64,000 nucleotides of DNA, taken from Streptomyces muensis (GTDB lineage: Bacteria > Actinomycetota > Actinomycetes > Streptomycetales > Streptomycetaceae). The notes beneath the pieces are model-generated. The model was not told where the DNA came from, searched no databases, and saw nothing but the letters and a program-made list of their open reading frames with translations. Below, in pieces: positions 25,092 to 32,704 of this stretch (the stretch's first letter is position 1; each line of letters starts with the position of its first letter). The stretch is taken from positions 1-64,000 of the forward strand of contig NZ_JAKEIP010000010.1 in NCBI RefSeq assembly GCF_021474425.1, read 5' to 3'. The position numbers were made by a program, and so were the translations under genes.

Positions 25092-25877
25092 ATGTCAGTG
25101 CAGGCGCCTACTGTTTCGACCATGCAGACGATCTACCAGACTTGGGCAGAGACGGTCGCCCTGTTCGAGCGACGCGGCTTCCCGCAGGAGACCTACGGCA
25201 ACCTGGACGAGGAGGAGTACATCCTGCACCCGGGGCCCTCGGCGTTGCCGGGCTCGCTCTGGCTCGACGACCACCAGTACCGGCATCAGAATCCCTGGAT
25301 CAAGGCGGGCGGCCGACCCGAGTACGAGGGAATCGACGGTGCGGTCACCGGATACGTCATCGACGGCGACCTCCACGTCGACGGCAATGTTCTCAACCTG
25401 GACTACGGCAGCCCTTCACTGATCGTGCTCGGCGATCTGAAGGTCGCCAACCTCGTCCTCACCGGCAGCTCCTCCCTCCTGGTCCAGGGCGACATCGAGG
25501 TCGAGACCTTTCTCGGCAACTCCACCGACCAACACGTAGAGGTACTCGGTGACTTGAGTGCCACGCTGGCGATCATGTGGGACGAGTTCCTTCCCGAGGT
25601 CGGCGGACGTCTGCGCGGGCGGGCCCTGGTACCCGACTATGTCGACCTCGACGGCTACGGGCTGGCCGTCGAGGATCCGGCGCCGCACGCCGACCTGTCC
25701 GACCTGCTGGTGCCGGAAGTCCTCCTCGCCCACGGCGACGGCCCCGGTGAGGACCTCTACCTCGCCGACGCGGGCCTGCGCTGCGAGCACATGATCGACC
25801 GGCTGGTGCGGGGACTGCCCGTCATACGCCGCGGGCGCACCGTCACCCCGCTGGAAGAGCTGCCGCAGAAGCGGTAA
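25092..25877 (+). CDS. Beta-solenoid (bactofilin-like) protein
   Basis: The 261-residue protein has a short N-terminal domain (IYQTWAETVALFERRGFPQE) and a central stretch of short beta strands, VIDGDLHVDGNVLNLDYGS, LIVLGDLKVANLVLTGSSS and LLVQGDIEVETFLGNS, each ending in Gly-Asp turns. That is the polymer-forming cytoskeletal (bactofilin-type) beta-helix, normally involved in scaffold filaments, but in Streptomyces accessory regions such domains also occur in immunity-like proteins. Start codons at 25083 (GTG) and 25092 are close; GGAG nine nt upstream supports 25092. A perfect inverted repeat lies just upstream. Confidence 0.7.
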   Translation: MSVQAPTVSTMQTIYQTWAETVALFERRGFPQETYGNLDEEEYILHPGPSALPGSLWLDDHQYRHQNPWIKAGGRPEYEGIDGAVTGYVIDGDLHVDGNVLNLDYGSPSLIVLGDLKVANLVLTGSSSLLVQGDIEVETFLGNSTDQHVEVLGDLSATLAIMWDEFLPEVGGRLRGRALVPDYVDLDGYGLAVEDPAPHADLSDLLVPEVLLAHGDGPGEDLYLADAGLRCEHMIDRLVRGLPVIRRGRTVTPLEELPQKR

Positions 25878-25919
25878 GAGTCGTTCGGACCCTGCGGCGC
25901 GTAGACAGAAGAGAGTCCA

Positions 25920-26847
25920 TGTCTGACGAGAATGACGTGCGGGAAGAAATCCTGTACGTCCACGAGGAAACGAGGCCCCTGCCGCCGGCTACGTGTTCCG
26001 GCGCCCGGCGGGCAGCGACGACCTCGCCGTGAACATCCTGGCCACGAACGACGCACTGCGCGAGCTGTGGTGTTCGCCGCAGGGGAATCCCTGGCTGACG
26101 AGCACCACCGGTCTGGTCTGGACCACGGCGCCGGTGGCCTGGCCGGACGAGGAGGAGATTGCCGACCTCGAGTTCGAAGTGCCTGAGGGTGATCTCACCT
26201 GGCGTCATATGGAGCTGCCGGCGCAGAAATCCAACGGCTTGCGTCCCCGCCCGTGGGCGATCTGGGGGACTTCGGATCAGGACTTACATGTCGGCACCTT
26301 CGGCGGAGTGCTCTACCACTGGGACGGTGAGGTCTGGGCCCAGCACGATCCCGGCCCAGCGACCCATCGGCTGTATCCGCGGACGGGCCGCCGACGACGT
26401 GTAGCGGTGGGGCACGGCAGCACCATCCTGCATTTCGACGGAGAGCGGTGGCACGCGATCGAGGACCCGCACGGAGCGGCCACCGACGACACCCTCACCG
26501 GTAGCGCCTTCACCCTGGACTGCGACGTGCTGATCAGCAGCAATAGGGACGGCCGGCTGCTGCGTGGATCGGCGAAGCAGGGCTCCACCGTCATGGGCCG
26601 ATATGGACTGTCTCTGATCGACGTGGCGCTGGTGGACGGCCGGCTGTTTCTCGCCGCAGCCAAGAGCGGCGTGGCGGAGTTGATCGCGGAGGGCCTGCGG
26701 ATCCTGCGCGACGACCTGCTGCCCTGGTCGGTCGCCGAGGGCCACGAGCGGGTTTACTTCACCATCACTCCCGGCGACACCGCCTATGCCGAATGCGACC
26801 TCGCCACCGGCCAGTGGCGGCAACTCAGCTACTGCCGACTCGGCTGA
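25920..26847 (+). pseudogene. Hypothetical gene with early frameshift
   Basis: ATG 25920 has a good site (AAGAGAG 3-9 nt upstream) and encodes MSDENDVREEILYVHEETR. Near 25975-25990 the natural sequence moves to another frame, reading GYVFRRPAGSDDLAVN and continuing about 285 residues to 26847: a beta-rich protein with repeating WAIWGTSDQDLHVGTFGGVL- and DVLISSNRDGRLLRG-like units, reminiscent of a beta-propeller. Translation from ATG 25920 would end after about 37 residues. One extra base explains the break. Function is unknown. Confidence 0.6.
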
Positions 26848-27010
26848 CTTCCTCGGCTCGAAATGGCACGGCAGGGAACTCATCGGCGGTGACCTCGTCC
26901 AGCATGATCTGCATGAGGGGTTCCTGGCGGTCGTATCTGATGCGGAGCGGTGGAGGCCATGCGCGTCCGATACTTCGATCGGGAATCTTGACATGAACGA
27001 CTCGACAAAA
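26825..27010 (-). pseudogene. Fragment of a hypothetical gene
   Basis: The reverse strand carries HVKIPDRSIGRAWPPPLRIR, RYDRQEPLMQIMLDEVTADE and a stop at 26825. It is protein-like in composition but has no start and overlaps the end of the previous gene. Probably the 3' end of an unrelated deleted gene. Confidence 0.35.
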
Positions 27011-27028
27011 TGGGGCGCCGTACACGTC

Positions 27029-27460
27029 ATGGAGGAAAGAACCGCACAGCGTCAGAAGCTCCACCAGCGTGTCGACGAGCCGGCCCGGCCCATCATCTGC
27101 CTGGAGCGACAGCGCATCGCCCCAACAGGCCCTGCCCGCCTTGCTGACATCGAACTGGACGCGTTGCGCGAGCAAGTCGTGGCCCTCCTGGCCGAGGTCG
27201 AGGGCTCCGGCGTCACCATCAGGCTCAGGGCTCTCGGGCATCCGGTCCGGCTCCGCGTCCTTGGTGCGCTGACGGACAGACCGCACAGCACGCGGAAACT
27301 GTTGCAGCTCTGCGGCGCCGCCACCAGTGGGCAGCTGTACCACCATCTGCGCCTGCTCATAGACGCTGGATGGGTCACCCCCTCCAGCCGCGGGCAATAT
27401 GCCCTCGCTGATCCCGAGCGCACCGCCATGGCCTTGGCTGCTGTGCAGGCCTGTCGCTGA
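27029..27460 (+). CDS. ArsR-type winged-helix protein
   Basis: The 143-residue product has a winged helix: IRLRALGHPVRLRVLGALTD, then TSGQLYHHLRLLIDAGWVTP with the recognition helix and wing, and a final helix DPERTAMALAAVQAC. The STGQLYHH-like motif occurs in a Streptomyces ArsR-type subfamily. No metal-binding cysteines are visible. The start is uncertain: ATG 27029 or 26993; the region before 27029 overlaps a decayed gene, so the protein may be truncated. Target genes are unknown. Confidence 0.6.
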   Translation: MEERTAQRQKLHQRVDEPARPIICLERQRIAPTGPARLADIELDALREQVVALLAEVEGSGVTIRLRALGHPVRLRVLGALTDRPHSTRKLLQLCGAATSGQLYHHLRLLIDAGWVTPSSRGQYALADPERTAMALAAVQACR

Positions 27461-27600
27461 CGGCCCGCCGTCCGACCTGTTGGCGGCCCACTCGGCTCGC
27501 CGGGGATCACCAGTCCGGTGGCCCTCCCTGCCGCGGGAGCGTTGGAGCAGTCACGAGCAGACGATCATGACGGCACGGCCGTACGGTCCCCATGATCCTC

Positions 27601-27690
27601 TGTCAGCGGCCAGTTAGATTTCCCCACTCGCGGCCACTTCGGCTCCCCACCACGGCCACTTCAATTCCCCACTGGTGGCCACTTCGTGTA
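27601..27690. repeat. Left-end multiple subterminal repeats
   Basis: Four tandem-like copies of a GGCCA-N6-8-TTCCCCAC unit (the second as CTCCCCAC, the fourth ending at GGCCACTTC) lie at the left end, in the manner of IS21 transposase binding sites. Confidence 0.75.
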
Positions 27691-27702
27691 CGCAGCGTGA
27701 GG

Positions 27703-28248
27703 TCATCCTCGGCGGTGCTCGCCCCACCACGGCAGGATCGGAGGCAGATCGCCGAGGCCGCGGGCCGGCCGCTTGGGCATCGGCGTCTCCCCGTCGTCCC
27801 CGTCCCAGCGGCGCGCGTACTGGTCCGGGAGGCTGCCCCAGCCCCAGTAGGGCACCGGACGGCCGGGCATCTCGCCGAGTTCCTCGAGGGGATCAATACG
27901 CTTCTCCGCCACCGTGCAGAGGTGCGCCCAGTCGTCGCCGATGTCGAAGACGTAGGCGAACTGCTCACCGGCCTGCAGTCTGCTCAGCTTGGTCGCATGC
28001 CCGTCCACGGTGCCGTCCGGGGCCTCGCCGTCCCACCAGTCCAGCGGGCTGACGTGGGTGGCGTCGGACAACGTGAACAGGTGCAGGTGAGCCAAGTCCC
28101 AGCGCGCGAAGGCGAGATCGATGGCCGAGGCGAGCTCCGCGAAGGAGTGCGACCGAGCAGCGGCGAACACCCGGCCGGGACGCGGCCACAGGTCCGCACC
28201 GTGACCGGAGACCAACTCCACCCGGATCGACAGCCAAGTACGAGCCAC
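27703..28248 (-). CDS. Plasmid pRiA4b ORF-3 family protein
   Basis: The 181-residue protein starts VARTWLSIRVELVSGHGADL, contains FAELASAIDLAFARWDLAHL, DWWDG and YVFDIGDDWAHLCTVAEKR, and ends LPPILPWWGEH. These are the hallmarks of the PRiA4_ORF3 family, also called IS1096 TnpR-like passenger, found as accessory genes in mobile elements; biochemical role unknown. The GTG start has AGGGGG nine nt upstream. It is the only gene between the IS21-like ends and is transcribed from right to left. Confidence 0.85.
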   Translation of the reverse strand: MARTWLSIRVELVSGHGADLWPRPGRVFAAARSHSFAELASAIDLAFARWDLAHLHLFTLSDATHVSPLDWWDGEAPDGTVDGHATKLSRLQAGEQFAYVFDIGDDWAHLCTVAEKRIDPLEELGEMPGRPVPYWGWGSLPDQYARRWDGDDGETPMPKRPARGLGDLPPILPWWGEHRRG

Positions 28249-28309
28249 GTCAACAACCCCCTATGCGCCGGATCCGCGAACCAGCACCGAGGCTACTGAG
28301 TGTGACTGC

Positions 28310-28362
28310 CGACTGGGGAATCGAGCTGGCCGTACGTGGGGAATTTCTACTGGCCGCCGTCA
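28310..28362. repeat. Right-end subterminal repeats, inverted
   Basis: Two inverted copies of the GGCCA/TTCCCCA unit, then the terminal CTGGCCGCCGTCA, pair with the left end of the element. Confidence 0.75.
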
Positions 28363-29113
28363 ATCCTCCCGGGATGAGAGCCGTTCCGGTTCGATGATCT
28401 TGGCCACGTGAGGCCGGCTACCCGGCAGGCCGGCAATCCGTTCTTCGACAGCGCCGGAATCGGCGTCGGTGGGTCGGCGAACCGAACCGGAAGCCGTTCG
28501 CTGCGCGTCTTCGCGGCGTAATGCCTCGCCGCCTTCCGCCGGATCTCGGATCCTCCTCCAACGCATCGACTTCCTTGCGCAGGGCTGTGTTCTCCGCCTC
28601 CAGCGGCGTCAGTGGCTGCACCGGCATCTCCGCCTGGCGTGCCCTGGGCCGACTCGCGCGGACCGTCCTCCCCCAGTTCCGCTGCCCTGGGATGCCCTTT
28701 TCGGACCCTGAAAGATCAGTGTCTGGTGTGTCCAAGATGAAGGACCAGGGGCCCGGGATTCCTGGCAGATCAGAGTTCCACTAGGCCTCTTCGCCACTGC
28801 CGGGGGAGAGCCGACTGTCAACGGCCATCTCGTTCTTCCCGTCCACATGGGCCGGGCCGCGGGGCGTCTCTTTCTCGGCACGTATGTGGGGATCTCCCCA
28901 ATGCTGTGAGGTCGCGCCGGTTCGCAGACTGGTCTCGTTCGCAGGGGCGATCCCGCACTCCGCCTCGCGCCACAACTCGCCACGGCGGCCAACGTCTTGG
29001 CGTTCCGGTGCGCGAGCGTTCCCACGCCCTCGGCGGACCCGTTCCCACGTCAGCGACCCACCTGTCACGCGCACGGGCCCGCCTTCCTACCGCACACAGA
29101 AATGGAAACCTCG
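28363..29113. other. Intergenic region upstream of the peptide genes
   Basis: About 750 bases with no convincing gene. It begins with the right target duplication, contains a short transposase-OrfA-like stretch (LEAENTALRKEVDALEE, reverse strand near 28570-28630) without an ORF around it, and the second AGCATTGGGG hairpin at 28885. The promoter of the peptide operon should lie in the last 200 bases, but no clear -10/-35 pair is visible. Confidence 0.6.
28885..28905 (-). repeat. Copy 2 of AGCATTGGGG hairpin element
   Basis: The reverse strand reads AGCATTGGGGAGATCCCCAC followed by A. CCTGCGAACG lies 40 nt before it on the reverse strand, exactly as in copy 1. Confidence 0.65.
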
Positions 29114-29317
29114 ATGACCAGCATCTCCGAACACGTCAACGGCGCAGCGCCCGAGTTCTTCGGCGAGTTGACGACGGCGCGCCGAGCCCGGCACCTGTCG
29201 GATCTGACCCCCGTCCTGGCCACGCCCGCGGCCTTCGCCGCCGGAGTGGCGGTCAGCCTCGGCGCCTACGCGGTCGGCTACGCCATGGGCGCCGGCGGCA
29301 ACAACAAGGAGCGGTGA
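29114..29317 (+). CDS. Candidate precursor peptide 1
   Basis: This 67-residue peptide has a hydrophilic leader (MTSISEHVNG, TTARRARHLSDL), the shared TPVLATPA motif at residues 32-39, and a hydrophobic Gly/Ala-rich stretch AFAAGVAVSLGAYAVGYAMG with GxxxG-type spacing, ending GAGGNNKER. It has no Cys. It is the first of three related genes upstream of tailoring enzymes and an exporter. ATG 29114 has GGAAA five nt upstream; an in-frame ATG at 29102 lacks one. Precursor status is inferred from size, repetition and context. Confidence 0.7.
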   Translation: MTSISEHVNGAAPEFFGELTTARRARHLSDLTPVLATPAAFAAGVAVSLGAYAVGYAMGAGGNNKER

Positions 29318-29392
29318 CGCCGGGCTGAGGCCGTGCCTGCCGGTGGCGCGTTTTGGTCCCTGACGTCAACACGACACAGCTCGGAGGCCTTC

Positions 29393-29599
29393 ATGTCCGT
29401 TTCCGTGCTGACCGAGCACGCGAATCGCAGCAGTGCGCCGACCGGTCTGCCGCTGCGGGCCGACCGGGCCCGGCAGATGAGCGAACTCGCGCCGGTGCTG
29501 GCCACGCCCGCGATCACTGCCGCCCCCAGCGCTGATCTGGGGATCACCCTCGCCGCCGGCGTCATCGGCACCCGCGGCGGCAACACCAAGGAGCGATGA
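29393..29599 (+). CDS. Candidate precursor peptide 2
   Basis: The 68-residue peptide shares MSVSVLTEHANRS and RADRARQMSELAPVLATPA with the third peptide and ends with a Gly/Ala/Ile-rich core (ADLGITLAAGVIGTRGG) and NTKER. GGAGG sits five nt before ATG, giving strong predicted translation. Core length is slightly shorter and less hydrophobic than in peptides 1 and 3, with Pro at residue 43 and Thr/Arg near the end. It has no Cys. Confidence 0.7.
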   Translation: MSVSVLTEHANRSSAPTGLPLRADRARQMSELAPVLATPAITAAPSADLGITLAAGVIGTRGGNTKER

Positions 29600-29685
29600 C
29601 GCGGGGATGGGCCGAGCGATCCCGCGCTCGGCCTGATCCCTCACGTCGGCGCGACATCACTTCACGACACGACTTGGGAGTTTTC

Positions 29686-29907
29686 ATGTCCGTTTCCGTA
29701 CTGACCGAGCACGCGAACCGCAGCCGTACGCTGGCCGGTCTGCCGCTGCGGGCCGACCGGGCCCAGCAGATGAGTCAGCTCGCGCCGGTCCTCGCGACCC
29801 CCGCCACGGCCGTGGCCTTCGCCGCCGGAGTGGGCGTCGGACTCGCGCTCGGCCAGGCCCACGCCGCCGGAATGGCCGCATGCGGCACCGGCAACAAGGA
29901 GCGCTAG
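29686..29907 (+). CDS. Candidate precursor peptide 3
   Basis: The 73-residue peptide has the same first 13 residues as peptide 2, then GLPLRADRAQQMSQLAPVLA followed by the core AVAFAAGVGVGLALGQAHAA and a tail with a single Cys (MAACGTGNKER). GGGAG lies five nt before ATG. The leader is nearly identical while the core varies, the pattern expected of leader-recognised ribosomal peptides. A strong hairpin 12 bp after its stop separates it from the tailoring genes. Confidence 0.7.
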   Translation: MSVSVLTEHANRSRTLAGLPLRADRAQQMSQLAPVLATPATAVAFAAGVGVGLALGQAHAAGMAACGTGNKER

Positions 29908-29918
29908 GCAGGACCCGA

Positions 29919-29947
29919 GGGAGGGCGCACCACCGGTGTGCCCTCCC
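29919..29947 (+). terminator. Hairpin between peptides and tailoring genes
   Basis: GGGAGGGCGCAC and GTGTGCCCTCCC pair at 11 of 12 positions around a 5-nt loop (29931-29935). It directly follows the last peptide stop and precedes the methyltransferase by 80 bp. Such partial terminators raise precursor mRNA over enzyme mRNA in peptide operons. Confidence 0.75.
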
Positions 29948-30027
29948 TGTTCCCCCCCGTTCCCCAGCAAGAGGAGTTCGCCTCAAGAAGGCGGTCTCCG
30001 AGAACCCTCGTCCATCGGGCAGGCGGT

Positions 30028-30792
30028 ATGAGCGACATTCAAGACCTCGGATACGGACGCCAGTTCGCCGACTTCTACCACCGGATCTTCCCGCCGGGTG
30101 ACGACACGGCGAAGTGGCTCGCCGGTCTCCATCCCGGCGACGGTATGCCGGCCCTCGAACTCGGCGTCGGCACCGGACGTGTCGCCCTTCCGCTGGCGGC
30201 GCACGTCGGTGACCTGGTCGGCGTCGACTCCTCCCCGGAGATGCTGGACGTCCTGCGCGGCGCCCTCGCGGCCGAGCCGCGGCCGGTCACCCCGGTGCAC
30301 GGCGACATCCGGACCTACCGGAGTGAGCGCCGGTACGGGCTGGTCCTCTGTGTCTGCGGCACCCTCTCCATGCTGCTCGACCCCGCCGAACAGCAGCAGG
30401 TACTGGAGACGTGCGCGCTCGCACTCGGACCTGGCGGCGCGGTCGTCATCGAGACCCACAACCCGGCGTTCGTCGAGGCGATGCACGAGGGGCGCGCGAA
30501 GGACACGTTCTTCATCCCCTGTGGAGAGAACGCCGGCCTGCAGTCGTACTCCCTCGTCAACTACGAACGGCAGATCTGGCACCTCTCGCACATCTGGCAC
30601 GAGGGCGGCGGCACCCGGCTCGCGTCGGAGACCAGCCGGCTGACCACACCGGACGAGATCGACACGTACGCCGAACGCGCCGGGCTGCTCCTGGAAGCGC
30701 GCTACGGCAGCTGGCAGGGATCCCCCTTCACGGGTACCGAGCCGATGACGATCTGCGTGTACCGGAGCGCCGACGACCTTCGAGAGCAGTGA
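30028..30792 (+). CDS. SAM-dependent class I methyltransferase
   Basis: The 254-residue protein carries methyltransferase motif I as LELGVGTGR at residues 43-51, an acidic VDSSPEM strand end (motif II) and a later LCVCGTLSMLLDPAEQ segment as in small-molecule methyltransferases; the rest (THNPAFVEAMHEGR, LLLEARYGSW) fits the fold. It methylates O, N or C of a small or peptide substrate. It is the first gene after the hairpin and 10 bp before the exporter, so it is probably a tailoring enzyme of the three peptides. Start ATG 30028 follows GGCAGGCGGT. Confidence 0.85.
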   Translation: MSDIQDLGYGRQFADFYHRIFPPGDDTAKWLAGLHPGDGMPALELGVGTGRVALPLAAHVGDLVGVDSSPEMLDVLRGALAAEPRPVTPVHGDIRTYRSERRYGLVLCVCGTLSMLLDPAEQQQVLETCALALGPGGAVVIETHNPAFVEAMHEGRAKDTFFIPCGENAGLQSYSLVNYERQIWHLSHIWHEGGGTRLASETSRLTTPDEIDTYAERAGLLLEARYGSWQGSPFTGTEPMTICVYRSADDLREQ

Positions 30793-30802
30793 GGACGAAC
30801 CG

Positions 30803-32659
30803 ATGGCCAGTACTTCATTGAGCGCCGGTGCACCGCCCACCGAGACCGAGGAGGGTACCGCGGCGGTGACGGTTCCGGACGCAGAGGGAGCCGTCGCCGA
30901 CGGAGCCGCAGCCGATGGACTCTCGCTTCGCGAGACGTTCACGGCCTTCCGCGGCCATGTGCGCCCGCACTGGCGGGAGATAGCGGTGGCCGCTGTGCTG
31001 CTGGTGGGGTCGGGGGTGCTCGGGTTGCTCCAGCCGCTGGCCGTGGAGGACGTGCTCACCGCGTACGGCCAGGGCCGCGACGTGGCTCCAGACCTGCTGA
31101 GACTCGTCGCACTGGTGCTGGTGGCCGCCGGCGCCCTGGCCGTCGGTGACTTCCTGCTGCTGCGCGCAGCGGAGCGCGTGGTGCTGGCCGGGCGGCAGGG
31201 ACTGGTTCGCCACATATTGCGGCTGCCCATGGGAGCGATGCGCCGGCAGGCGCCCGGTGACCTGCTCGCCCGGGCCGCGGGTGACACCTCGCTGCTGCGG
31301 CAGATCGTCACCCAGACCCTGGTGCAGGCGCTCACCGGCCTGGTGATGATCATCGGAACGCTGGTGATGATGGCGATCGTCGACGTGGAACTGCTGCTCG
31401 TCACCGTCGGCGTGGTCCTGCTTCTCGGATTCGTGGTCGGCGTCATCATGCCGCGCATCCGGCGCGCCGCGCTGAGCGCCCAGCAGTCGGTGGGCGAGAT
31501 GGGCGCGACCCTGGAGCGGGCGCTCAGCGCCTTCACCACCGTCAAGGCCTCCGGCGCGGAGGACGTCGAGGCCCGGCGCGTCGACGCGGCGGCACGGGAC
31601 GCGTACGACGAGGGCGTCGTCCTCGCCCGCTGGGGCTCGGTGGCGGGCACCACGGCCGGGCTCGCGATCCAGATCGCCTTCCTCGTGGTACTCGGCGTGG
31701 GCGGAGCCCGGGTCAGCAGCGGCGCCATCTCGGTCGCCACGCTCACCGCGTTCCTGCTGTACGTCCTCTACCTTGCTCAGCCGGTCATGTCGCTGACCAA
31801 CGTCGGCACGTATTTCCAGGCGGCGCGGGCAGCCGTACAGCGCCTGTCCGAGGTCACCCGGCTGCCCACCGAGCCGGTGGACTCCACCGACTCCTTCACG
31901 TACGGCGGAAAGGCGAGTCCCCCCGGTGCGGCCTCACTGGCCTTCGAGAACATCACGTTCACCCACTCCGGCCGGACCACCCCCGCCCTGAACGGCTTCT
32001 CCCTCGACATTCCCGCCGGCGGGCTCACCGCCTTCGTGGGCCCCTCCGGCGCCGGCAAGACCACAGCCCTGAGCCTCATCGAACGCTTCTACGACCCGGA
32101 CCTGGGCCGGATTCTGTTCGACGGAGGGGACCTGCGCGACTGGAACCTCAGGGAACTTCGGGCCGGTATCGGTTACGTCGAGCAGGACGCGCCAGTGATG
32201 GCGGGCAGCCTGCGTGACAACCTCGCCTACGCGGCCCCCGCCGCGACCGACGAGGATCTGTGCCACGTCCTGGCGGTGACCCGTCTCCTGCCGCTGCTCG
32301 AACGCCTCGGCGGTGACCTCGACGCCGCGATCGACCACCACGGCACCTCCCTGTCCGGCGGCGAACGCCAGCGCGTCGCCATCGCGCGGGCCCTGCTGCG
32401 CCGTCCGCGTCTGCTCCTCCTCGACGAGGCGACCTCACAGCTCGACGCCGTCAACGAAGCGGCGCTGCGCGAGGTCATCGAGGAACTGTCCAGGCGCACG
32501 ACCGTGCTGGTGGTCGCCCACCGGCTGTCGACCGTGCGGTCGGCCGACCGTATCGCCGTCCTCCAGGACGGCGCTCTGCGGGCCGTCGGCACGCACACCG
32601 AGCTGCTGCGCGACGACATCCTGTACGCCGAACTCGCCTCGCACCAACTGCTCGGCTGA
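30803..32659 (+). CDS. ABC transporter, fused permease-ATPase exporter
   Basis: The 618-residue protein is a half-transporter: six membrane helices (about residues 50-330) and an ATPase domain with Walker A GPSGAGKT (about 412), signature LSGGERQR (about 517) and a DEATSQLD Walker B. It has no N-terminal peptidase C39 domain, so leader cleavage must be done by another enzyme, perhaps the hydrolase domain encoded next. GAGGA precedes the start. It likely exports the peptide product or provides self-immunity. Confidence 0.9.
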   Translation: MASTSLSAGAPPTETEEGTAAVTVPDAEGAVADGAAADGLSLRETFTAFRGHVRPHWREIAVAAVLLVGSGVLGLLQPLAVEDVLTAYGQGRDVAPDLLRLVALVLVAAGALAVGDFLLLRAAERVVLAGRQGLVRHILRLPMGAMRRQAPGDLLARAAGDTSLLRQIVTQTLVQALTGLVMIIGTLVMMAIVDVELLLVTVGVVLLLGFVVGVIMPRIRRAALSAQQSVGEMGATLERALSAFTTVKASGAEDVEARRVDAAARDAYDEGVVLARWGSVAGTTAGLAIQIAFLVVLGVGGARVSSGAISVATLTAFLLYVLYLAQPVMSLTNVGTYFQAARAAVQRLSEVTRLPTEPVDSTDSFTYGGKASPPGAASLAFENITFTHSGRTTPALNGFSLDIPAGGLTAFVGPSGAGKTTALSLIERFYDPDLGRILFDGGDLRDWNLRELRAGIGYVEQDAPVMAGSLRDNLAYAAPAATDEDLCHVLAVTRLLPLLERLGGDLDAAIDHHGTSLSGGERQRVAIARALLRRPRLLLLDEATSQLDAVNEAALREVIEELSRRTTVLVVAHRLSTVRSADRIAVLQDGALRAVGTHTELLRDDILYAELASHQLLG

Positions 32660-32704
32660 GCACCACCACACCACGCCCAAGGGAGAGGGAGGGGACTTCG
32701 CCCC

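Larger units (their letters stand above)
27601..28362. mobile_element. IS21-like non-autonomous element with passenger
   Basis: The 762-bp segment begins TGTCAGCGGCCAGT and ends (read in reverse) TGACGGCGGCCAGT, with 21 of the first 27 bases matching between the two ends. It is flanked by a perfect 6-bp duplication, ATCCTC, at 27595-27600 and 28363-28368. Several GGCCA...TTCCCCAC repeats lie inside both ends, the architecture of IS21-family termini. It holds no transposase, only a pRiA4b-ORF3-family gene. It must therefore have been moved by an IstA/IstB pair elsewhere. Confidence 0.85.

Noticed and set aside
28418..28735. Transposase OrfA-like stretch LEAENTALRKEVDALEE upstream of the peptide genes
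   Set aside because: Only about 17 residues are convincing, no start, catalytic part or terminal repeats; could be chance coiled-coil.
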